This document shows, piece by piece, positions 24,445 to 34,234 of a stretch of 64,000 nt of DNA. Source of the DNA: Actinomucor elegans. Taxonomy: Eukaryota > Mucoromycota > Mucoromycetes > Mucorales > Mucoraceae. The stretch is taken from positions 1,550,001 to 1,614,000 of the forward strand of contig JAMSLZ010000003.1 in assembly GCA_026027325.1 (NCBI GenBank), written 5' to 3'. Position 1 is the stretch's first letter. Each line of letters starts with the position of its first letter. The notes under the pieces are model-generated. The model did not search any database, had not been told where the DNA came from, and saw nothing but the letters and a program-made list of their open reading frames with translations. The position numbers and the translations under genes were made by a program.

Positions 24445-24667
24445 AGCGAATTCCAACTGTTTTTTATATATATAATTCATGATGTACACTTTTTTTTTAT
24501 ATTATCTCTCATAACCATTATCAAACTACAATAAAAAGCTCTAAAAAATGTCAAATAGAAGCAAGTTTTAATATAGTCTAGTAATCTTTAATTAAAACCT
24601 GCAGGTAGTTTAATATATAGAGACATGCATTTACGAGCTCTTTCTTTCTTTTTTTATTATTATTAGT

Positions 24668-27374
24668 ATGCTATCTCTAATTTGGCGAAACATTCAGTGC
24701 TTTTATCATGATAGAATCCACTTTTTACAGCTCCATTATCTGTATATACTTCTAATCATGTTTCTAGGATCTTTGGCTTTCTATTTTCAGCCTGGGACAA
24801 ATTGGAGCTATGTCGATGCTTTATTTATGGCAGCAAGTTCCGTATCAAACTGTGGCCTCAATACAATCACTACATCTGAGCTTACTACTTGGCATATAAT
24901 AGTTATCTATCTTTTTTCGTGTTTGGGTTCCCATATAGTGATATCCATTATCATTCTTTATGTTAGACGCCATTATTTCTCTAAACGATTCGAAGATATC
25001 TTAATTTTCAACAAAGCACAGCGTCTACGAGAAGCCAACAAACGAAAATTCATCCGTGATATGGAAAAAAGCACCAGAAAATCTGATCATTCACTACGAA
25101 AGCGATTATCATTCTTGTCTGTTCTATCTGTACAGAAATTGAAAGATGAAGAAGACAGTGATGCGACTACACTAACAGCAAATAAGGCTCAAGGCCTTTC
25201 TTTCCCCTCTCGCGCTATCCATGATGATACAATGACTTTTGATAACGAAACTATGATCAATTTCGACGCTACCAACGAACAGAAACTACCTTCATTACCC
25301 GAATACAGTGCCCGTGAAGCAGTTGTGTCTGGAATGGTAGATTCGCATCCAGGCCATATAGCAAACTGTTCACAAGATATAAAAGCAGAAAATGGTATGT
25401 CTAGACCTCGGTATAATTTCGGCAGCTCCTTAAAGTCTAACAATGATCATGTTTTACACAATTAAGGCGGCTCTCAATCACTCAACTGTCTGGACTGCAA
25501 TAATGCTTTATCTATGTACTCAATCCAGAATTCCGGTTCAAACAGTAATCATGCTAGTACAATACAGCTCTCAGAAGGACAACAGGAACAATCAAAACAG
25601 CAGCAAGCCAACGAAGAAAACGCCCACCATGTATCAGGAAACCCCGGCATTGCATTCGCTAAGAATGTAGAAAGACAAAGAGAAGTCGCACGTCAACGAT
25701 TACTACTAAACAGAAAGTTTGAAGACGGCGTATACAGAGCCTCTCATGATTCGGACTCTACTAATACTACGAATATTCATTCCTCATACGATCTAGCAAT
25801 GAAGGAACCTGACAGCGACGAAGAAGAAATGAAACGGATCATGAGAGAGCCAATACACAAAAGCGAGTTAACAAAACAGCAGCGTTATCGACTAGGAGGC
25901 GCTGAATACCGCGCCATCGTACTTTTAACACGTTTGGTGCCCTTCTATTACCTATTTTATGTGATAGGATTTGGTTTTATCATTCGAATCTATATAGCTA
26001 TTTCCAGTTATGCACAAGAAGTGCTACTTACCTCAAACAGAAAGCCTGTTGATCCTTGGTTATTCTCTTTCTTTTGCAGCATGTCCTCTTTCAATAACCT
26101 TGGCATGTCTTTGCTGAATTCAAGCATGATTCCCTTCCAATCCTCTCCATTCTTGCTCATGGTCAACATTATTCTTATTCTAGCTGGAAATACAGCTTAT
26201 GCCATATTTCTAAGAATCATTATCTGGACCATGTACAAATTAACTCCCAAGACATATGTGATCCGAAGAGAAACACTCAGATATTTACTAGACCATCCGC
26301 GTCGATGCTATACGACTCTTTTTCCTGCTACACATACAAAGTGGTTATTGATTGTCCTTATCTGGATCACTACTGCTGAATTTGTGAGCTTCATTGCGCT
26401 CAATTATTGGCTTCCTGTGCTGGAAGGATTAGACTGGAAATCGCGTATTTTGGATGGCTTATTTCAAGCTGCTGCAACTCGGAATGGTAAATAATGAAAC
26501 ACTCATTCATAGTAGCAGCTTAATTAACTTATTTGGGCGATTTTCCTTTATAGCTGGCTACTCTGTAGTGGATGTATCATCTTTGAATCCAGGTACACTG
26601 ATCGTATTCATTGTAGCCATGTATATCAGTTCTTATCCTGTGGCTATTTCAATGCGAAACAGCAACATCTATCAGGTTTGCATGATTCAATCATGTTACA
26701 CGAATGGTATTAATCCATCATTTGGATACATAGGAGCGAGCCTTGGGCATCTATAGTGGAGACACGAATGAAGAAGATAATTTTGAACCAGAATCGAGTA
26801 GCCTTGTACACCGATTGAAGAGAAACGCTACCCTTAGCAGTATTGTCACTACATCAAGAAAAGTAATACGCAAGCCCGACTTCTTTGTAATGACACAAAT
26901 CCAACGGCAATTGACTAGTGAGATTGGTTGGGTTGTTTGTTTTGTTTTTCTAGTCAGCGTAGCAGAATGGGAAGCGCTTATGTCTCCATCACCCATATCC
27001 TTACTGTCAGTTATCTATGAGTGTGTTTCGGCTTTTGGTGGTATAGGAGCTTCGTTAGGCTATCCAGAAACATTTGCTGCTCAATCACAACAGTATCGGA
27101 CAATCAGCAAAATATTTTTAATCATTTTAATGTACAGAGGAAGGCATAGAGGTATAAATAAGACAAAAATTCTTTATAATTCTCGAGAAACTAATGCGTA
27201 GCTTTACTTATGAAAGGTCTACCGGCTGCTATTGACCGGGCAGTCTTGTTACCTTCAGAAACCTTAGAACAAAAAGAGCAAGAAGATCATTTAAGAAGAA
27301 GGAACACATCCATGTCTACAAGTGATGAAGGAGGTGGGGTGATCGTGTTTTACAAAAGATGTCGCACTCTATAA
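24668..27374 (+). CDS. TRK1: TRK-type potassium transporter
   Basis: Proposed exons 24668-25450, 25529-26486, 26554-26675, 26734-27151 and 27217-27374 sum to 2439 nt, 812 aa. Four membrane-pore-membrane units are visible with filter glycines in SNCGLNTI, SFNNLGMSLL, TRNAGYSVVD and FGGIGASLGYP. Between the first and second units is a long hydrophilic loop (about 300 residues), as in yeast Trk1. YQERALGIY and the final GLPAAIDRAVLLPSETLE are also family features. It brings K+ across the plasma membrane. The first intron (25451-25528, 78 nt) is inferred because an in-frame TAA lies at 25463-25465; its donor GTTTTA is weak, so a genuine premature stop cannot be excluded. The frame is unchanged by this intron. 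Confidence 0.88.
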
Positions 27375-27561
27375 GCACAATACCTTGTGGTTTATGTTTA
27401 GCCTTTTACTATGTATAAAGCTACCTGCTACCAATTGTGACGTTGAAATGTCTGGGCTCAATGCCAAGTGATTCTCCTTTTTAAATAGTACAGCGCTTTT
27501 TCTTTTTATTCTCACTTGCATTTCTCTTTCATCTTTTCCCATATTACTCTCCTGTTTCAAT

Positions 27562-30397
27562 ATGCCACCTATCTGGTTCAAGATAGCCCACCCGGAGCAA
27601 TCTGAAATAAGAGTCTTTTCACTGTATTATAATCGTTCTTTTGATGACAGCTTTTATGCTCAACTGGAAAACGAAGTATGTTTAATATTCATTGATAGGA
27701 TCGGAGAAAGCATGTTTAACTATAACTTATGTAGACAAGAAACGTCTTCAAACTAAAAGATGAATTCAAGTTCCATTATATCTTTAAAGATAGATATGGA
27801 GATGATATAACGATAAAGAAAAACTATGAGCTTTTGAACTGCTTAGCATTAGAAAGACACTCACAGTTAAAGCTAACCATCGTTCCAGAGCTGAACTGTG
27901 AGCAAACAAATACAAAACCCATGCAAGAAGAAACCAACTTTCAACTAACAGAATCTCTTCAGTCTATTGTGAAGAATCTTGAACTTGGCATGAATAACTT
28001 GCAAGCAAGTTTTGAGAAAAGCGCAGCTAGTACGGTTGAAAGTGCAGTGAAGACAGCAGCCGAGACAGCAGCTCATTTATATCGGTCACTGTTACCTGTT
28101 TCTACTATATCAGAAAAGCCTCAGTTTGATGTGATTTGTGATGGCTGCTATTCACCTATTCGAGGGTAAGATACCAATATAATCTCATTGCCTTATGATG
28201 CTTATTTGTTCATCTTTTCAGGCAGAGATATCGGTGTGAAACATGCGAAGACTATGACTTATGCAGCATTTGTAGATGTCGCGTCAATCATAATCCAGAA
28301 CATAACTTCCGACACATCAAAAAAGAACCTTTGACTATGCCAAAACCCAATACAGCTGAACTTCATCCAGAGCCACTGTATCAATCCTTCACTCAATCAC
28401 ACTCGCTCTTTATCTGTGATTATTGTGATTCTGATATTGTTGGTATAAGACACACTTGCGGTGCTTGTCCAGGTAAGAAAGTAATATATCTCAAGAGTTT
28501 TTTTTTTCAACTAACATTATAGTACTAGACTTTGATTTATGTCACTCTTGCTTTGCCATTGTTAAAGAAAACCATCCTGAGCAGCACATCTTTGTGACAC
28601 ATCTTGTAGGAACTCAAGCAACGAATTCCACAGTACGATCAGCAAAAACTAAGGAACCAAGACCTATTTATACTGAAGCCAACTCTTCATCGGCTGATGG
28701 CAGCAGTATTCCCGCTAAGATTCAACATCTTGGGGTTGAATGTGACAATTGCCAATCACTTATTGAGGGAATACGTTATAAGGCAAGTCAGCTGGACATG
28801 TGTGATCTATTTAACGCGTACTAATACTAAAGACAGTGCGGACATTGCTTAAATTTTGATTTGTGTGCTACTTGCGAGGAAGATGCTCCTTCTATCCATG
28901 ACAAAGAGCATACGTTTATCAAGATTAGATACCCTATTCAGAGTTTACTGAATAGACCACTTTTGCCTAAATTTAAGAGTTTGAAAGAACAAAACTACAC
29001 AAAGTCTCAGAACAACGCATCGACGGCCAAGGAAATGGAATCTACTGGTCTCGCAAATGCTTCTTATGAAATCATATCAAAACCTGAAGAAATCATTATC
29101 TCCCGTTCGAATTCTTCCATGTCTGCCAAGTCTTCTCCCACTAACCCTGTTTCATCGACTCACTCTGCTTTGGCGCCATTGCCTGCTACTTCTTTATCGG
29201 TCGTAAAACCCGAATTTGAGCACAAGATTTCTGCTGCCTTTGTATCTGATTTAAACATCCCTGATGGAACAGTTATCGTACCAAAGAAAACCTTTATCAA
29301 GGTAAAGTCTATATAGAACATAAACACAGAAGCATCTCTGATTCTTTTAACCAGATGTGGAAAATCAAAAACACCGGCACAGTGGATTGGCCTGTTGGCT
29401 CTCATTTGCTCTTCAATGGAGGTTCTATTCTGAGACCATACCCCATATCTCGGCCTGATTGTTTTGCCGTGCCTGCTATTTCACCTGATGAAGAAACATG
29501 TATCACTGCTGAGCTCCAAGCCCCCGACTCACCAGGAGAATACATAAGTTACTTTTGTTTATGCACGCCAGATGGAGATCGTTTTGGTGATAACTTGTGG
29601 TGTTCCATTAAAGTAGATGAAGATCTTGAGCCCGAAAAAAATAAGGAAACAAGTCCGGTTATATCCTCACCTGTATCAGCTGCTTCTATTATGATGCAGT
29701 CCTCCACAAGTATGATCTATCCTACTATTTCTACCGCCACATCAATGCAGAATATCAATGACTATCAACAGCACACTGAAAATCCGTTTGAAACAGACTA
29801 TTATTCGGAGACTACTACTGGGGATCATGCCTCAACCTTGGCATCCAATACAACACATACATACACCAATAGTCAAGTCAGTAGTCCTTCTTCATCAGAG
29901 CTCGACATTGGCGAGAGAATTGATAGCACCTTTTATATGGATAGCTATTCGAATGAAAATCAGGAAAATGAAAATACCAGCCGATCCTATCAGGTTATTA
30001 GCCCAGCTACCAGCACTATTAATGAGAAACTAGTGTCTAATGTTGAAGAAGAAGGAGATGATGACTTTGTCATTGTAACTGAGGATGAAGAAGATTTTCC
30101 TATCAACCATACAGTAACACACAGCACCAACTCATCCTCTATGCATTCCACACAAACTGTTACCGAGAATATTATCCAAAACACAACAAATAACAGTGTC
30201 AATACTATCTATCAATCAGAGCTGCTTCAGTTACATGAAATGGTACATGAGTAATTGCTTCACCACTCTGTACTAACCACTCGATTTTTTTTTTTTCTTA
30301 GGGCTTCACGTCTTATGATGATTTGGCGATTAGCCTTTTAAAACTGCATAATGGACAATTAGATGTAGTTGTAGCCAAACTCGTCGAGTATCCTTAG
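27562..30397 (+). CDS. NBR1-like selective autophagy receptor (PB1, three ZZ, FW, LIR, UBA)
   Basis: Seven exons, 834 aa: 27562-27675, 27735-28165, 28222-28472, 28523-28782, 28837-29301, 29355-30242, 30302-30397. A PB1-like N-terminus (HYIFKDRYGDDITI) comes first. Three ZZ zinc fingers follow: CDGCYSPIRGQRYRCETCEDY with DLCSIC, CDYCDSDIVGIRHTCGACP with DLCHSC, and CDNCQSLIEGIRYKCGHC with DLCATC. Then comes an FW (NBR1) domain (FIKMWKIKNTGTVDWPVGSH; SPGEYISYFCL), a serine/threonine-rich stretch, a likely LC3/Atg8-interacting motif (DDDFVIVTEDEED, core FVIV) and a UBA-like C-terminus (LLQLHEMGFTSYDDLAISLL). Such proteins link ubiquitinated or vacuolar-hydrolase cargo to Atg8. The fourth intron is GC-AG. 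Domain order strongly supports the call; cargo is unknown. Confidence 0.9.
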
Positions 30398-30528
30398 CTA
30401 ATATAACTTTTATCAATAAATCTTTTACAATTTATACCATGAACCGCTTTGAATATTTGACTTTTTGTCGTGTTTAACACCGAGCACAAAGCAAAATTTA
30501 AAACGACTAACGAAAATAACTATAAAAC

Positions 30529-30540
30529 AAAAAAAAGAAA
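30529..30540 (-). terminator. RNA polymerase III terminator of tRNA-Asn
   Basis: Immediately beyond the 3' end of the tRNA on the minus strand is TTTC followed by eight T, the usual Pol III stop signal. Confidence 0.75.
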
Positions 30541-30614
30541 CGCTCCCGGGTGGGCTTGAACCACCAACCTCCTGATTAACAGTCAGACGCGCTAGCCAAT
30601 TGCGCCACGGAAGC
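30541..30614 (-). tRNA. tRNA-Asn (anticodon GTT)
   Basis: 74-nt minus-strand cloverleaf without intron. The acceptor stem pairs GCTTCCG with CGGGAGC (one G-T pair) and leaves discriminator G. The D arm/A box is TGGCGCAATTGGCTAGCGC, the anticodon stem-loop TCTGA-CTGTTAA-TCAGG presents GTT, and the T arm/B box contains GGTTCAAGCCC. All stems pair, so the gene appears functional. Confidence 0.96.
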
Positions 30615-31505
30615 AGATGTTTTCTTCAAAAACAAAGTTTTATTTTAATGAGAAGTATGCAATTAAAAGTCCGCACCAATAAGAAGATTTATATTATTCT
30701 GCAGTAACATGTTTATTACGCGTAGCGCTGCTATTTAATGCTGTTATTGCTCGAGTGTAGTGTATTAGTTCCAGCAATCCTATTTTCCTCGATACTACTA
30801 CAATATATATGCAGGCCTCATATATGATAATTGTGTGTCATTTTAAGTTTAATGGAACAATGGTTTTTGTTGAAGATTCTGAACAAGTACCATTTCATTA
30901 ATGACATTCAACTGGAATCGTTCAAAATCTTTGTAACTTACAAGCTTGTATTTGCCTAATATGGTTTCGTAGTTTGCTTGTTTCATTATGATCAACCAAA
31001 TGGATTATATTAAGTACATTACTAATGCAATAGATATCAAATTTTGAAGGGGATTGATCAAGAGATCTGTTTATCATTTTAGATCTAGTTTACATGAAAT
31101 GTTTATTAAATTCGGTGGTATTTCAGCTTAGTAAAAGCCTTAGGACTATGGGTGCAGTTGTTGTATTTAGTTAGTATTCTATGCTCATAATAGGTTTCTG
31201 TTGTGTCTAATAATAAAATTACAAGAACACTGCTGCTCATATTTTCTCTCATACATAGATGTCTACCTATAAAGTGCACTAATTTTTTGAAAGAGTATGT
31301 ACAAGTCGATTGTTATTGAGTCTCAGATAACTTTATATACAAATGTGAATAATAGGAAATTACTTTAGAATATGTAACAAGCCATCGTCATCATTTATTA
31401 TTAGGTATTATTAATATGTAGAGTAGCTCAATTTTTAAGCAGAATAACTTCTTGGACGTAAAATTAGATATACATATACATATGATATTAATATTCGGCC
31501 ATCAT
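30615..31505. other. Intergenic with one dispersed-repeat copy
   Basis: About 890 bp upstream of the tRNA and downstream of the CsbD-like gene. A repeat copy lies at 31017-31090. No gene seen. Confidence 0.5.
31017..31090 (+). repeat. Dispersed intergenic repeat, copy F
   Basis: Contains ATTACTAATGCAATAGATAT and the core GATCAAGAGATCTGTTTATC followed by TTAGATCTAG. Confidence 0.55.
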
Positions 31506-31805
31506 TCAAGAGTTAACTTCCTTTTGAGCTTCACCCTTTTTTTCAGTAGCCTTAGCTGATGCCTCGCCTGAATTGTTACCAAAAATCGAATTGACAATAC
31601 CTTGCGTAGCGCCTGTGACTTGATTGACAGTGCCAGTAACAAAACCACTTACATTGGCAGCAGTTTCTTCAACTAATCCAGTTCCATGTTGTGTTTTTCC
31701 TTTGGACTCGAGAGATTCATTACCCACAGCAGATCCAGCAGTTTCTTTGACATCGCCAACGAATTGATCTTTCTTTGCTTCGGTCTTGGATGGAGTAGTA
31801 GTCAT
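31506..31805 (-). CDS. CsbD-like general stress protein
   Basis: Single exon, 99 aa, start ATG at 31805-31803. The segment DQFVGDVKETAGSAVGNESL and following ESKGKTQHGTG match the CsbD-like fold (family pattern K-x-K-E-x-x-G-x-x-x-G-x-x-x-x-x-x-G-K-x-Q). The rest is alanine-, glycine- and lysine-rich and has a second VTGATQGIVNSIF helix. CsbD is a small protein of the bacterial sigma-B stress response; fungal members are widespread and probably intracellular, with unknown molecular role. No signal peptide. The upstream gap of about 440 bp is shared with divergent endonuclease V. Confidence 0.85.
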   Translation of the reverse strand: MTTTPSKTEAKKDQFVGDVKETAGSAVGNESLESKGKTQHGTGLVEETAANVSGFVTGTVNQVTGATQGIVNSIFGNNSGEASAKATEKKGEAQKEVNS

Positions 31806-32246
31806 TTTTAGCTATATTATCAATTGAATAAAGAAAAAAAACAGCTTGAGAAAGTACGTCTTTTTATAAAAGTAGGCAATCAAAGCTAATGTAGTAGTAT
31901 TCTATTAGTTTTTAGATTATGTATTATTAGTTTGTAGTACAATTTTGACATAATAGTTTCATCATCATAAACCTGTTATCTCTCACTAGTTCTTCACGTC
32001 ACGTAAGGGTACTTTCTCTTTTTTTGCACGAGACAAAACAATGATGGCTAGCTCTATGCAAGTACTCATTGATGAATATCAGCGATTGGATGGTCTGTTC
32101 CCTGATTATCAAGTGCTTTTTTTTTTTTTTTTTTTTTTTTGGGCTGATGATGTACTCTTTTACCAAAGAATGGTTGTGTAACGGCTGTAGTTACGAATTG
32201 ATCAGAAAGGCGATTCACGCGCACCTTTACTTGTAAAATTTAAACC
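31806..32246. promoter_or_regulatory. Divergent spacer between CsbD-like gene and endonuclease V, with poly-T tract
   Basis: Holds both promoters. At 32041 an ATG opens a frame reading MMASSMQVLIDEYQRLDGLF then PDYQV that runs into an uninterrupted T run of 24 (32117-32140) and soon stops. It could be a degraded exon or an upstream ORF; I do not recognise it. Confidence 0.5.
32117..32140. repeat. Poly-T homopolymer, 24 nt
   Basis: Uninterrupted T run lying about 105 bp before the endonuclease V start codon, inside a coding-looking short frame. Confidence 0.85.
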
Positions 32247-33216
32247 ATGGACTCAAATTATGATATTGATCCGTCTTTAGAACAAAGAAACATATGGAGC
32301 GAGTAAATCAAGCGTTTTGGAGTTAAGCAAAACAATATATCTAATATAAAATTGGTAGTGAGCAAAACATGCTAAGAGAACAGCGCGAAGATAAGGATGC
32401 TGTAGACTTTGATCCAGAAACCCTTGATGGTCTCCAATATATTGCAGGTGTTGATTTGAGCTTTCCGCTCGGGGATCATGTCAATGCAGTCGCATGCTTA
32501 GTAGTGATGAGCATGCCGCATCTGGAGGTAAATGAACCAAAAAAAAAAAGCGAAATAGCAACTCATTGCTCAATGAAACAGATCGTTTACAAACAATTCC
32601 TTCACACTAAACTTCATTTGCCATACATCTCTGGTTATTTGGCTTTTCGAGAAGTGAATCCTTTACTCGAGTTGCTTCATCAACTAAAGACCTCAAAACC
32701 AGAATTGTATCCACAGATCATTCTAGTTGATGGTAAAATTGTTTTTAAATGTGTACAGCGATCTCCAAAGCTAAATACAGTTTTACAGGAAATGGCCTTT
32801 TGCACCCACGCAGATTTGGGATAGCCTGTCATTTAGGTGTTCTTTCCCATACACCTACTATTGGGGTAGCTAAAAACTTTTTAGTGATACCCACAGAATT
32901 TGATGATATGCATCGTGTCAAGGAAAACTACAAGAAAGTCTTATTAAAGAAAGGCGATGAGTATCTACTCGTGGGCGATAAAAGTAACGACGTTTACGGT
33001 GCAGCCCTTCGAACATCAGACAAAGCAATTAATCCTGTATTTGTAAGTCAAGGGCATCGCATATCCTTGAAAACTGCCATCAAAGTCATTTTGGCTACAT
33101 GTCCAAAGCACCGCATTCCAGAACCTATTAGGGCAGCAGATCTTGAAAGTAGAGCTTTCATTAGAAATAAGCAGCATATTATAGAAGAGGTGTCCATAAT
33201 AGATGAACAGCGCTGA
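32247..33216 (+). CDS. Endonuclease V (inosine-specific nuclease)
   Basis: Exons 32247-32302, 32359-32527, 32582-32732 and 32789-33216 encode 267 aa. Family motifs in order: WSDEQNMLREQ, IAGVDLSF with catalytic Asp about residue 51, PYISGYLAFRE (wedge PYIPGYLxFRE) with its Glu, [20 protein letters not shown] with catalytic Asp, and GVAKNFL and the late basic region. The enzyme cleaves the second phosphodiester 3' of deoxyinosine in bacteria; eukaryotic members mainly cut inosine in RNA. All catalytic acids are retained. No targeting signal evident. Other start codons upstream are not supported because the first exon joins perfectly to the conserved W-x-x-E-Q. Confidence 0.95.
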
Positions 33217-33734
33217 TATATCACTGTTTGGCTTTTATCATAGCAAAAAATTATTCTAGTGTATGTTAGAAAGCAAACAATATACTTATACGGTAAAACA
33301 TGTCTCTAAAATGTCGTTTACATTACGAAAAACAATCATGCAAAAGCACATTACAACTACTGCACGATTCTTTGCATTTTTAACGTCTTTAGACCTATTG
33401 ACAGGTCATTGTTAAATGTTGTATTTGTGAAGCTTTATATATCAAGAATAAAATGTTGAGTTTACTGATGTTATTAATGGTATGGGAGGCAATGAATATA
33501 AAACATCTTTAGTTATTGGCAATTACATACATGTCACCACACATACCCTAGACGGGCAACATATTGGTCTTTCAATTAATATCAGGTCTAATGTTGCGTG
33601 CATTTATTATGTAGTACTTGATCAGAATGAGGGCGCTGAACCTAGTAGAAACATCAAGTAATCAAAGTGCAATGAGTACAATATACATCAATGGCTGACA
33701 TTAAATTATGTATTATATTATTACTTCGTGTTGA

Positions 33735-33815
33735 CTGGATCTGTAGATCTCTCCACCCATCTTGGGCAAATGCCGCATCTGACAAGCAGCTCATACTCTG
33801 AATGAGCCATTGCAT
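33735..33815 (-). repeat. Dispersed intergenic repeat, copy I
   Basis: On the minus strand it reads TGGCTCATTCAGAGTATGAG, then CAGATGCGGCATTTGCCC and the core GGAGAGATCTACAGATCCAG. Confidence 0.6.
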
Positions 33816-33901
33816 CGATTAAAATTATTTGTGACTAAGGCCTATATGGTATATTATACTTTCTATCAATTAACTGTAGATTTCATACATTTCACAAATA
33901 A

Positions 33902-33966
33902 TCTGGATCTATAGATCTATTAAATCCTTACACGCTTTAATATTCTCATACCCGAAATGAGTTGTT
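33902..33966 (-). repeat. Dispersed intergenic repeat, copy J
   Basis: On the minus strand it reads ACTCATTTCGGGTATGAG and later AATAGATCTATAGATCCAG, the same blocks as copy I about 170 bp away. Confidence 0.6.
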
Positions 33967-34234
33967 GCATACGTTGGTATCTTTGCCTAACGAAGAGAGG
34001 TAAAACATTATTTCTTCTTTTGAAGATCAAGTAAGAAAGACTTGGGCGTAGAGAAATTTAGGGTATTCGTCAATACATATAATACAAGCGCATCAGTTGG
34101 TTTATTATTAATTAGTTACATTTTATTACATAGATAGATAGGTATATTTATATTTATAGATTTATATATGTATATTCATTATAATATTGTTAAATGGGTC
34201 GATAAGCTGTTAACATAGCGAGTTGTGCCAGCAT

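Larger units (their letters stand above)
33217..34234. other. Intergenic with two minus-strand dispersed repeats
   Basis: About 1 kb between convergent ends of endonuclease V and the RasGEF gene. Repeat copies at 33735-33815 and 33902-33966. No gene seen. Confidence 0.55.
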
